DNA from: Enterocloster asparagiformis
GTDB lineage: Bacteria; Bacillota; Clostridia; Lachnospirales; Lachnospiraceae
Length of the DNA stretch: 64,000 nucleotides
Reading direction: 5' to 3'
Assembly: GCA_018380885.1 (NCBI GenBank)
Contig: JAGZSY010000002.1
Location: 124,001 to 188,000, forward strand
The first letter of the stretch is position 1; every line of letters begins with the position of its first letter. Below are positions 18,980-27,037 of the stretch, in pieces. Both the position numbers and the translations under genes were made by a program. The notes below the pieces were generated by a model. The model worked only from the letters and a program-made list of their open reading frames with translations. It had not been told where the DNA came from and made no database searches.

Positions 18980-19669
18980 TTATGATTCCAGTGCCTTGTT
19001 AATACATTGAATCGCATTCAAGCTGCGTGGATAGCCGATGTAAGGCAGGCACTGCGACACAACCTTAAGCAATAATTCCTTATCATTTCCAATCCGCATA
19101 TTTGCCGCCGAATGGCTGATCAACTGAGGTTCACAGCCGCCCTGCGCCGCCAGGAAGCAGAACGTAATCAGCTCCCTCTGCGCCAGGTTAAGGCCATTTC
19201 TGGTATAGTAGTCTCCGAAACAGTTGGCGGCAAGCCATCGGTTGATATGCCCTTTCTTCCAAAAATCCTTCATTCCCTCGCCAAAGATATCAATCTGAGC
19301 CTGGGAACCTTTTTCCAACCGATCCTCCATGGTTGTTGTAGCCTGGCCTGGAAGCGGAAGCTGTACGCCGCGGCTTTCCAGAATCTCATTTACAGCCGTT
19401 AAAAACGGGCGCACCCGCCCCATTCCAAGGTAATCAACCGCCTGGTATACGATTTCCTTTACCATAACCGGCGTCAGGCCTTCCTCCAGAGCAGAAGGAA
19501 GAACCTCACAAAACAGCGTCAGTCCCTGGCAGCCAAGCAGGGAAGCTAGAATAGCCATATACCGGACGGACGGCTCTAACTGCTGTCCTTGTTCATTCAC
19601 TACTTCTTCCAATGCAAAACGCTCATACCGTTCCATAAATTCAGGGTCTGTCTCATGTAAATCCTTCAT
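18980..19669 (-). CDS. Carboxymuconolactone decarboxylase-family protein (two domains)
   Basis: A 229-residue protein with two CMD/AhpD-like helical repeats: residues ~25-95 (RYMAILASLLGCQGLTLF) and ~130-215 (QRELITFCFLAAQGGCEPQL). The AhpD-type CxxC is not conserved (single cysteines at each site), so peroxidase activity is doubtful. GGAGG lies 9 bases upstream of ATG 19669. Relatives appear with flavodoxins and aldo/keto reductases in Lachnospiraceae, suggesting a role in quinone or lactone metabolism; this is inference. It heads a two-gene unit with LysR. Confidence 0.82.
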   Translation of the reverse strand: MKDLHETDPEFMERYERFALEEVVNEQGQQLEPSVRYMAILASLLGCQGLTLFCEVLPSALEEGLTPVMVKEIVYQAVDYLGMGRVRPFLTAVNEILESRGVQLPLPGQATTTMEDRLEKGSQAQIDIFGEGMKDFWKKGHINRWLAANCFGDYYTRNGLNLAQRELITFCFLAAQGGCEPQLISHSAANMRIGNDKELLLKVVSQCLPYIGYPRSLNAIQCINKALES

Positions 19670-19767
19670 CCTACATTACCTCCATTTCATATTTTATCGA
19701 TTATAATCTCACTGATCTCCGTAGTATGCTATATTGATGGGTAATATCATAACAAGATTTTCAAGTA

Positions 19768-19782
19768 ATGTCTAATGCTTAT
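19768..19782. promoter_or_regulatory. Candidate LysR-type site (ATGTCTAATGCTTAT)
   Basis: Located about 100 bases upstream of the CMD-LysR unit. It is near-identical to the motif at 16877 and related to 1294. The wider stretch 19670-20001 has no convincing gene; it holds this site and the terminator at 19906. Confidence 0.4.
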
Positions 19783-19905
19783 TAAAAATCTCAAACAATG
19801 CTTTTAAAGCATTGTAATTCGTGATATGCTTCGCTGTGGTTATCTGTATCTTCCTTAATCCTCCATTCATATACTGTATTTGAAATCCTGCTCGCTCATG
19901 GAAAT

Positions 19906-19943
19906 GAAAAAAGACACCAAGAACTTTCATTCCAAGTGTCTTA
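19906..19943 (-). terminator. Rho-independent terminator after the esterase gene
   Basis: Minus-strand stem AAGACAC/GTGTCTT (7 bp) followed by T-rich sequence, 59 bases after the stop of the esterase-like gene. Confidence 0.5.
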
Positions 19944-20001
19944 AAAGCAGTTTTTCCAAAAATTGTCAATTGTATGACTAGATAAACTGGAAATTATGCG
20001 C

Positions 20002-20832
20002 TTACTTTAAAAATTTCATTACTTCTTCCAAAGAACATTTTCCTAAGGCAAATTGCTCGAATGTTATGTATCTTTTTTCTGCAATGGTGCGTTCTTTTTC
20101 ACAGCATACCTTTACAATTTTCTCCTCGCCGTCTAATGGCTTGTTCACGTTTGATTTTGTCTGATAAGCCTCAAAATATCTTATACCAAATCTTCTTTGA
20201 GATTCTGCGTTAATATGAATACCATCTGGATTTGGATACAATTTTTCTCCAGTCACAAAATAACAATTACTATTATTTTCTGCGTATCTGAGTAATTCTC
20301 GATTAACCAACTCATACTCTACACAACTCCGCCCAAAGGCAGATTTTCCCAAATAATTCCCCAAACCACCGATAATAAACGGAACCTCCAAAACGCCCAG
20401 TTCTTTTCTGAATGCATTAACTAAGACATCAAGTTTTTGATAATAGTCTTTATATTTCCCGCTGTCGCTATCACTTTCTCCCTGATGCCATAAAATTGCA
20501 ATTAATTCGCTGGTCTCCATGGCAAACCTTGCCTCACTGATTGCATGGCGAAACAAAGCTCCTTTAACATTCCATTCATCAATAGTGCTGCCACCTTCCG
20601 CACAAGGAATTAGTCCAACTTGTTCATTCTTATTTGCATTACACCATGCTTGCGCAAATGACGCCGCCGGTCCAACGCCAGCAACCGCTCGATCAAAGTG
20701 AATCGGTTCCGCCATCATCTGCCATCTGCCGTTTCTTAACATAAAAATATTTTCGTTATAAATTGGCGTGACCTCATGTAAAAATCCACGCCCTGCCATA
20801 TTTGATTGGCCTATAAGTAAAACTGATTTCAT
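20002..20832 (-). CDS. Sialate O-acetylesterase-like SGNH hydrolase (SASA family)
   Basis: Cytoplasmic 276-residue carbohydrate esterase-like protein with no signal peptide. SASA motifs are GQSNMAGRG (nucleophile Ser10), CAEGGS, ILWHQGESD and the Asp-His pair DGIHINAESQRRFG. These proteins remove acetyl groups from sugars such as sialic acid or xylose residues. AAGGAG precedes ATG 20832. The extra C-terminal ~45 residues (after FEAYQ) are charged and not part of the core fold. Codon use is more AT-rich than in its neighbours, suggesting separate acquisition. No sugar catabolic genes adjoin it. Confidence 0.85.
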   Translation of the reverse strand: MKSVLLIGQSNMAGRGFLHEVTPIYNENIFMLRNGRWQMMAEPIHFDRAVAGVGPAASFAQAWCNANKNEQVGLIPCAEGGSTIDEWNVKGALFRHAISEARFAMETSELIAILWHQGESDSDSGKYKDYYQKLDVLVNAFRKELGVLEVPFIIGGLGNYLGKSAFGRSCVEYELVNRELLRYAENNSNCYFVTGEKLYPNPDGIHINAESQRRFGIRYFEAYQTKSNVNKPLDGEEKIVKVCCEKERTIAEKRYITFEQFALGKCSLEEVMKFLK

Positions 20833-20921
20833 TTTTAATCTCCTTTAAATTTCGATTCGCCCTCTACGCAGCTCCCCCTATTTCTCTCTCTGTTTAATAT
20901 CCCGATATATGGAGATAATTT

Positions 20922-21674
20922 TTAGCTTATCAATACCACTCGCCCGCGTTCTGGAAAATGAACGCTCAACCCCATTTTCCAAAGTTCAAAGTACGGGCGG
21001 AACGGATTTTCCTGCTTCGTATCAAACATAGGCCACTGGAGATAGTAGGACAACAAATAGTCACAGCTGATATGGTACAGAGCTTCGGACATCAACTCAA
21101 TGTCCTCGCAACCCTTCCGGTATGGCATATCAAAGCACCAATCTCTCAAATATTCTTCTACCTCTGTTGACACATTTTCTTCTGTACCCCATCTTTGATT
21201 GGCTTCTGTCATAAAATCCTTTCCCGCCTGTCCGGAGAGAATTTCTATTTCGGCATTCTCATCCAACGGGGCGTCTTTTTCGAAAACTTCCACAAAAATG
21301 CGGTTTATATTTTTAATATAGGTTCGCACAGTATTCTCAGCGGCCTGCCTGTTTTTTTCTAAAAATCGAGTAAAGAAATATCCCGCATAACCGGTCTGTC
21401 CGTTCGGCAGTTGAACCTCCGCTGTATCTTTACTGATTTCATCAATCTCCAAAAGTTCCTGCAGCATATCCAATCCAGACTGTCCGTAGAGGGCAAAAAT
21501 AGGCTGCAGGTGCTCAATGTCGCCGTTACGCAAATCCTGAAACAGAAAAGGGGGAACAGCTTCTTCTTCCAAATCGTACTCATGTTCTTCAAAAATTTCC
21601 ATCAACAGCGGGTCTTGTTGAATGATTTCTGCCCAGCCATCGGGAAGATATTCCCTGCATTCCTCTATTGTCAT
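20922..21674 (-). CDS. Uncharacterised acidic protein
   Basis: A 250-residue soluble acidic protein of unknown family, reading MTIEECREYLPDGWAEIIQQ at the start and rich in Glu/Asp, Tyr and Trp, with no signal or membrane segment. ATG 21674 is chosen because GGAGAGGAG precedes it; the frame continues 28 codons further to TTG 21758 without a ribosome binding site. Size, acidity and isolated position would fit an immunity or stress protein, but nothing in the sequence proves this. It belongs to the same AT-richer block as the esterase. Confidence 0.7.
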   Translation of the reverse strand: MTIEECREYLPDGWAEIIQQDPLLMEIFEEHEYDLEEEAVPPFLFQDLRNGDIEHLQPIFALYGQSGLDMLQELLEIDEISKDTAEVQLPNGQTGYAGYFFTRFLEKNRQAAENTVRTYIKNINRIFVEVFEKDAPLDENAEIEILSGQAGKDFMTEANQRWGTEENVSTEVEEYLRDWCFDMPYRKGCEDIELMSEALYHISCDYLLSYYLQWPMFDTKQENPFRPYFELWKMGLSVHFPERGRVVLIS

Positions 21675-21968
21675 TGAATTTTTCTCCTCTCCACCATTCC
21701 ATTCATATGGAACATCTTTCACATAAACAAATTCTAACAACGGGCTGACTCGCCTCAATGCTGCTTATCGCCATTATACTATAACTTTAAGAATAAGGAA
21801 ACCGGCCTCTATTTCTGCCTGATTGGTGCAATATGATAACAATAAAAATAACCAAAGTGCGGGAACCTCCTTAACAACAGGCAGCGGGAATGGTATACTA
21901 TAAATGCAACTGTCAGATTTCTAAAAGGATGGGATTCAATTATTTTACAGCGTATGGAGGAGTTTATT

Positions 21969-22325
21969 ATGCAGCTTAGTTACATTACTTTCATGATTCG
22001 GGATATGAAAAAGACCGTTGAATTTTACGAGAAAGCAGTTGGTTTTCATGTCACAAAGCAGTTTAATCCGGGTATGGGTGAAATCACATTCATGGCCAAT
22101 GCAGATGGCGAAACCATGCTGGAATTTATACAGTTTGAGCATGCCGAGAAGGTATCCGTAAAAGGCATGGTGATGAGTTTTAAAGTTGATGAGAGCCTTG
22201 AACACGTGAGGGAAAGAGTGGCCGCATTGGGGTATGATCCGTCAGAAATTATAGAAAAGGGTCCAAAGCCAAAGCATTTTCATGTTCAGGACCCGGACGG
22301 TATTGTTGTAGAATTTAGCAGTTAG
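21969..22325 (+). CDS. VOC/glyoxalase-fold protein
   Basis: A 118-residue vicinal-oxygen-chelate protein with paired beta-alpha-beta-beta-beta modules (MIRDMKKTVEFYEKAVGFHV and HVQDPDGIVVEFSS). The usual N-terminal metal-ligand His of glyoxalase I is absent (LSYITFMIRD) while the C-terminal Glu is kept, so lactoylglutathione lyase activity is not assured; it might be a binding or resistance protein. ATG 21969 follows GGAGGAG by 6 bases, excluding the in-frame ATG at 21954. Confidence 0.82.
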   Translation: MQLSYITFMIRDMKKTVEFYEKAVGFHVTKQFNPGMGEITFMANADGETMLEFIQFEHAEKVSVKGMVMSFKVDESLEHVRERVAALGYDPSEIIEKGPKPKHFHVQDPDGIVVEFSS

Positions 22326-22326
22326 A

Positions 22327-22345
22327 GATATGATTTAATCATATC
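22327..22345 (+). terminator. Perfect 19-bp palindrome after the VOC gene
   Basis: GATATGATT-T-AATCATATC begins one base after the VOC stop codon. There is no T-run, so termination is possible but not assured. Confidence 0.35.
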
Positions 22346-22707
22346 CCCTCTGATATCCGGCCGGAAAATGCCAGGGGAGCGCAGCAACAGCCAAAGAATC
22401 CCAAATCAACCGCCAATACGTCGGAACCGTAACAACTGTCTGTTGAAGAAGCAAAAAATTGCATGGTCAGGACGCTGGAGGAGGTAGCGGCAGGCGGGGC
22501 AAATGCGGCTCCCTGGGGATAATACCGCCTCATCGGTTCCACTGATCCGTCGATTAGCCGCAGGAACTTATTGGCGCTGTCAATTGTTTTCTCCCCCTCC
22601 CACCAGATATTTGCCGCCTCATCGTTCGTATCAAGGCCGGGTTCGTATATCTGATTTAAGAACGCCTCCGCATCCGAACCATATTCCGCCTGGAACCTCC
22701 TTTTCAC
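22339..22707 (-). pseudogene. Fragment of an unrecognised gene
   Basis: The first ~68 codons (MKRRFQAEYGSDAEAF, IWWEGEKTIDSANKFLRLID, MRRYYPQG) look like genuine coding sequence, after which the composition turns to Ser/Cys-rich residues ending over the VOC palindrome. The upstream ribosome binding site is poor. Probably the remains of a larger gene; the family is not recognised. Confidence 0.3.
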
Positions 22708-22862
22708 CTGCCAATTTTGACCTGCATACGCCAGTTGACGGAGCGGTGAATTTTCAGCAGGGCGATGGTGTCGTAATATGCTTCGTTACTCTTACCTGTA
22801 TCTCTCTTTATAATGATTCCTGATTTTCCCCTGCCCCCCACATCCTGCTCATGGAAATGAAT

Positions 22863-22902
22863 TAAAAAAGGCATTATAAGCCATGTTGACTTATAACGCC
22901 TT
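22863..22902 (-). terminator. Rho-independent terminator after metA
   Basis: Minus-strand 13-bp stem AAGGCGTTATAAG / CTTATAATGCCTT (one G-T) with 9-nt loop and T-run, about 75 bases after the metA stop. Confidence 0.85.
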
Positions 22903-22976
22903 TAGTACGCATTTTTTCTATTAGCAGTTATAAAATTCCTTTTTGATTTATGCCATTTTTAATAAATGACAGATTC

Positions 22977-23894
22977 TCACGTTTCCTCGTCCAGCTCGTA
23001 AGGCGTCGTCTGGTAAACGTAGAAATTCAGCCAGTTGGCGTATAGCGTATTGGCCGTGTTGCGCCACATCAGCGGCGGCACGGAAAACGGATCGTTGTCC
23101 TCGTAATAATTGTACGGCACCTCGGGATTCAGGCCCTTTTCTAAATCCCGGTGATATTCGTTGTTCAGCGTCATGCGGTCGTACTCCGGGTGGCCCTGGA
23201 CGAAAATCTGCTTTCCGTCCTGGCTCATCACCAGAAACACCCCCGCCTCCGGGGATTCGGCCAGAATTTCCAGCTCCGGATGCTTGACGATATCCTCCCG
23301 GCGCACCTCCGTGTATCGGGAATGGGGCGCGAGGAAATAGTCGTTCATGCTGCGCACCAGCGGAACCTTCCGGTTTAGCACCTTGTGGTTGTAGATGCCG
23401 GAAAGCTTTTTCTGGCGCGGATATTTCGACACCCCATAGTGGTAATACAGGCCCGCCTGGGCGCCCCAGCAGATGTGCATGGTGGAGGTCACATGGGTTT
23501 TCGTCCATTCCATGATCTTCTCCAGCTCCGGCCAGTAGTTGACCTCCTCAAACTCCAGATTCTCCACCGGCGCCCCGGTGATGATCATGCCGTCGTATTT
23601 CTTACGTTTGATCTCGTCAAACGCCACGTAAAACTTGTTCAGATGGCTGGCCGACGTGTTTTTCGACACATGGGTTGCCATCATCAGGAAGGTGCAGTCC
23701 ACCTGCAGCGGCGTGTTGGACAGGGCCCGCAGAAGTTGGGTCTCGGTCTCCTCCTTCACGGGCATCAGATTCAGAATCAAAATTTCCAGCGGGCGGATGT
23801 CCTGGCTCATGGCCCGCCTCTCGTCCATAATAAATATATTCTCTTCTTCCAGTATGGCTTTCGCCGGCAGATCGCTTTGTACTTTAATCGGCAT
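22977..23894 (-). CDS. metA: Homoserine O-acyltransferase (MetA family, predicted acetyl-CoA-specific)
   Basis: Acylates L-homoserine at the first committed step of methionine synthesis. The 305-residue protein is full length, with the catalytic Cys142 in HICWGAQAG and the GHPEYDR His/Glu pair. Position 111 is Glu (GAPVENLEF); in this family Glu111 is associated with acetyl-CoA use and Gly with succinyl-CoA, so homoserine O-acetyltransferase activity is predicted. GAAAGGGG precedes ATG 23894. It lies 59 bases downstream of ligA with no obvious SAM or T-box element between, and ends at a strong terminator. Confidence 0.95.
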   Translation of the reverse strand: MPIKVQSDLPAKAILEEENIFIMDERRAMSQDIRPLEILILNLMPVKEETETQLLRALSNTPLQVDCTFLMMATHVSKNTSASHLNKFYVAFDEIKRKKYDGMIITGAPVENLEFEEVNYWPELEKIMEWTKTHVTSTMHICWGAQAGLYYHYGVSKYPRQKKLSGIYNHKVLNRKVPLVRSMNDYFLAPHSRYTEVRREDIVKHPELEILAESPEAGVFLVMSQDGKQIFVQGHPEYDRMTLNNEYHRDLEKGLNPEVPYNYYEDNDPFSVPPLMWRNTANTLYANWLNFYVYQTTPYELDEET

Positions 23895-23953
23895 ACTTAT
23901 CGTTTTCCCCTTTCAAATGCTGTGTTTGCCGTCTCGCGGCCCTCATAAGCCCC

Positions 23954-25924
23954 TTATTCCAGGGGCTCCAGCATTCGAAGGAACTCCTCCTCCGTGATGA
24001 TCGGCACGCCTAAATCCTTGGCTTTTTTGTTCTTGGAGGAGGCGGAGAGGGAATCGTTGTTGATCAGATAGCTGGTCTTGGCGGACACTGAGCCCGCGGC
24101 CTTACCGCCCTTGGACTCGATCAGCTCCTGGAGCTCCTTGCGGTTGCCAAAGCGCTCCAGAGAACCGGTGATCACAAAGGTCTTGCCCGCGAAAATCTGA
24201 TCCGTTTCCTCCACGGCCTCCTGCTCGATGGTCAGCTCCGCCATGAGATGATCCACCGCCTCGTTGTTTTTCTCCGAGGCAAAATACTCCATCCACGCCT
24301 TTGCCAGCACTCCGCCGATGCCGTCCACGGCCACCAGCTCCTCCTCGTCGGCCCTGCGCATCTTATCAAAGTCAAAACCAAAGTGGCGGCAGAGGCTTTT
24401 GGCGTTCGCAAGGCCGATTCCCGCGATGCCCAGGCCGTAGATTACGCGGGGCAGCGTGGTGTCGGCGGCCTTTGCAACGGAGGCCACCAGATTGTCGTAG
24501 GATTTCTGTCCCAGGCCCTCCATCTCCACAATGGCCTCCTGATGGCGGTCCAGATGGAAAATATCCGCGTACTCGTGGATAAATCCGGCCCCGATAAATT
24601 TTTCCAGGGTCGCCTCGCTGAGGCCGTCGATGTTTAAGGCGTCCCGGCTGACCAGCAGCGTAAAGCTCTTAATCTTCTTGGCCTGGCAGTCTGGATTGGT
24701 ACAGTACAGGCTGCGCACGTCGTTGACCTGGCGAATCTCGGTGGCGCCTCCGCAGACCGGACATTCCTCTGGTATATGCTTCACCCCGCTGCGGGTCAGG
24801 TTGTCCGCAATCTGGGGAATGATCATGTTGGCCTTGTAGACCGTTATGCGGTCCTCCTCGCCCAGCTGGAGCCCCTCCAGGATGCTGATGTTGTGGACGC
24901 TGGCCCGGCTCACCGTGGTGCCCTCCAGCTCCACCGGCTCAAATACGGCCACAGGGTTGATCAGGCCGGTCCGGGACGGGCTCCACTCGATATAGCGCAT
25001 CTTGGTCTCCCGAATCTCGTCCTGCCACTTAAAGGCGATGGAATTGCGGGGAAATTTGGCTGTGCGGCCCAGGGACTCGCCATAGGCGATGTCGTCGTAG
25101 AGCAGCACCAGGCCGTCGGAGGGAATATCGTTTTCCTCCACCGCCGCGGCGAACTCCTGCACCGCCTCCGGCAGCGTTTCCGCCGTCACCTCGCGGTAGT
25201 CCACCACCTCAAAGCCCTGGCTCTTCAGCCACTCGAACTGGCGCCTGCGGGAATTCTCAAAGTCCACTCCGTCCGCGCGCACCAGGGAAAACGCTTCGAA
25301 ATGCACGTTGCGCTCCGCCGTGACCTGGCTGTTGAGCTGGCGCACCGAGCCGCTGCAAAGGTTGCGCGGGTTCTTGTATTTTGCGTCCACATCCTCGATC
25401 TCCTCGTTGATCCGCCGGAAATCGGAGTAGAGGATCACCGCCTCGCCACGCAGCACCAAAAGTCCCTTGTGGGAAATATTCAGCGGGATGTTGGCGAACA
25501 CTCTGGCGTTGGGCGTGATCACCTCGCCGATCTCGCCGTTTCCCCGGGTTACCGCCTTTACCAGCGTTCCTCCGTCGTAGGTCAGCACAATGGTCAGGCC
25601 GTCCATTTTCCAGGAAAGCAGCCCCCTCTGATCCCCCAGCCAGGCCTGCAAATCCTCAACGCTCTTGGTCTTGTCCAGGGAGAGCATGGGCGACTCGTGG
25701 GTTTCCTTGGGCAACTCGTCCAGCACCTCGTAGCCCACGCGCTGGGTGGGGCTGCCGGACAAGGTGACGCCGGTCTCGCGCTCCAGCGCGGTCAGCTCGT
25801 CGTAGAGCCGGTCGTACTCAAAATTACTCATGATCTCCCGGCTCTCCTGGTAATAGGCCTTCCCAGCCTTGGAGAGCAGGGCGACCAGTTCTTTCATTCT
25901 CTCAATTCTGTCTTCCATTCTCAT
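23954..25924 (-). CDS. ligA: NAD-dependent DNA ligase
   Basis: Seals nicks in DNA during replication and repair using NAD+. The 656-residue protein contains the adenylation lysine motif KMDG (residues ~115), an OB fold, a Cys4 zinc finger (CPVCGG...CTNPDC), helix-hairpin-helix repeats (~470-560) and a C-terminal BRCT domain (FAGKTFVITGSLERFG). ATG 25924 is chosen because it overlaps the TGA of the upstream pseudouridine synthase (ATGA), implying translational coupling; the open frame extends far upstream but antisense to real coding sequence. Confidence 0.95.
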   Translation of the reverse strand: MRMEDRIERMKELVALLSKAGKAYYQESREIMSNFEYDRLYDELTALERETGVTLSGSPTQRVGYEVLDELPKETHESPMLSLDKTKSVEDLQAWLGDQRGLLSWKMDGLTIVLTYDGGTLVKAVTRGNGEIGEVITPNARVFANIPLNISHKGLLVLRGEAVILYSDFRRINEEIEDVDAKYKNPRNLCSGSVRQLNSQVTAERNVHFEAFSLVRADGVDFENSRRRQFEWLKSQGFEVVDYREVTAETLPEAVQEFAAAVEENDIPSDGLVLLYDDIAYGESLGRTAKFPRNSIAFKWQDEIRETKMRYIEWSPSRTGLINPVAVFEPVELEGTTVSRASVHNISILEGLQLGEEDRITVYKANMIIPQIADNLTRSGVKHIPEECPVCGGATEIRQVNDVRSLYCTNPDCQAKKIKSFTLLVSRDALNIDGLSEATLEKFIGAGFIHEYADIFHLDRHQEAIVEMEGLGQKSYDNLVASVAKAADTTLPRVIYGLGIAGIGLANAKSLCRHFGFDFDKMRRADEEELVAVDGIGGVLAKAWMEYFASEKNNEAVDHLMAELTIEQEAVEETDQIFAGKTFVITGSLERFGNRKELQELIESKGGKAAGSVSAKTSYLINNDSLSASSKNKKAKDLGVPIITEEEFLRMLEPLE

Positions 25925-27027
25925 TCTCCATCCGATTGATCGCGCCCCTGTCCAGCATTCTGCTGGCGGTAGGACAAATTGGTGGAATTTTCCAGGAGCT
26001 TCATAAACTCCCGGTACTCTGCGCCCTCCACCTGGCGGTACGCGCCGCTCTTTAAATCGTTCAGGCAGATGTTCATCACCCGCACACGCTTTAGAGAGCG
26101 CACATGGCAGCCGCAGGCCTCGCACATCCGGCGAATCTGGCGGTTCAGTCCCTGGGTCAGCACGATGGAAAAGCGCTTGTCCCCGGTTTTTCTCAGCTTG
26201 CAGGGAAGGGTTGTCCGGTTCAGCTCCTTTAGCTTTACCCCCTTTTCCATGCGCGCCAGAAATTCCGCCGTCACAGGCCGGTCGATGGTAACCTGATACT
26301 CCTTCTCATGAGCATTGCCGCTGCGCATGATTTTATTCACCAGATCGCCCTGGTTGGTCATCAAAACCAGGCCCTCTGAATCCTTGTCCAGACGGCCCAC
26401 GTAGTAAACTCTGAGAGGATACTGAATCATATCCACAATATTCGGCGCCTTGTCCTTGTCCGACGCCGTGCAGACCACGCCCTTTGGCTTGTTCACAGCC
26501 AGCAGCACGGGCTTGGGCTTTTTCATAAGACGGGCGGACGCCTTTGCCTCCTGAGAAAAGGCGCCGCCGGGGACGTCTTTCCCCGGACGTGTTTTGGTTC
26601 CGGCAGCGGCCAGAGCCAAGCGGCCGGCGCCTTGCGCCTCCGCATTCCTGCGCCCTGCGCCCTGGCCCGCTGCATTCCCGCGCACTGCGCCCTGGCCCGC
26701 TGCATTCACGCGCCCCGCGCCCTGGCCCGCCGCATTCACGCGCACTGCGCTCTGGCCCGCTGCATTCCCGCGCCCCGCGCCCTGGCCTGCCGCATTCCCG
26801 CGCCCCGCGCCCTGGCCCGCCGATTTCCCGCGCACTGCGCTCTGGCCCGCGTCCCCGCGCCCCACGACCTTGCCGCCGCAGACCACAGTCTGGTCCATGC
26901 GCACCTTCTGGCCCATCTTGGCGGGCACGCCGTCCACCAGCACCTTGCCGGACTGGATCAGCCGGTCCGCCTCGCGCCTGGAACAGACGCCCATAGCGCT
27001 CAACAGCTTATTTAAACGTTCTTCCAT
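25921..27027 (-). CDS. RluF/RsuA-family pseudouridine synthase with internal repeat linker
   Basis: Converts a specific uridine in rRNA (RluF/RluB-like) to pseudouridine. An S4 RNA-binding domain spans residues ~3-50 (LNKLLSAMGVCSRREADRLI), and the catalytic domain starts near residue 172 with GRLDKDSEGL (catalytic Asp214) and LTQGLNRQIRRM. Between them sits a 76-residue Gly/Ala/Arg/Gln-rich tandem repeat absent from normal family members (~240-300 residues). At 368 residues it is therefore enlarged. It starts 10 bases after queA and is coupled to ligA by an ATGA overlap. Confidence 0.92.
   Translation of the reverse strand: MEERLNKLLSAMGVCSRREADRLIQSGKVLVDGVPAKMGQKVRMDQTVVCGGKVVGRGDAGQSAVRGKSAGQGAGRGNAAGQGAGRGNAAGQSAVRVNAAGQGAGRVNAAGQGAVRGNAAGQGAGRRNAEAQGAGRLALAAAGTKTRPGKDVPGGAFSQEAKASARLMKKPKPVLLAVNKPKGVVCTASDKDKAPNIVDMIQYPLRVYYVGRLDKDSEGLVLMTNQGDLVNKIMRSGNAHEKEYQVTIDRPVTAEFLARMEKGVKLKELNRTTLPCKLRKTGDKRFSIVLTQGLNRQIRRMCEACGCHVRSLKRVRVMNICLNDLKSGAYRQVEGAEYREFMKLLENSTNLSYRQQNAGQGRDQSDGE
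26620..26847 (-). repeat. 30-bp tandem repeat inside the pseudouridine synthase gene
   Basis: About 7.6 copies of an in-frame 30-base unit encoding variants of GQGAGRGNAA (residues 61-136). Units alternate between GQGAGR and GQSAVR forms. The period is exactly ten codons, so copy-number change would keep the frame. Confidence 0.9.
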
Positions 27028-27037
27028 GGCTCTTCCC

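Noticed and set aside
19772..19969. 65-codon minus-strand frame
   Set aside because: It contains the rho-independent terminator of the esterase gene and has no ribosome binding site.
24776..25939. 387-codon plus-strand frame
   Set aside because: Shadow of ligA; His/Arg/Gln-rich translation typical of antisense GC-rich coding sequence.
26620..26847. CRISPR array
   Set aside because: Regular 30-base period, but repeats are contiguous without spacers and are in frame within a gene.
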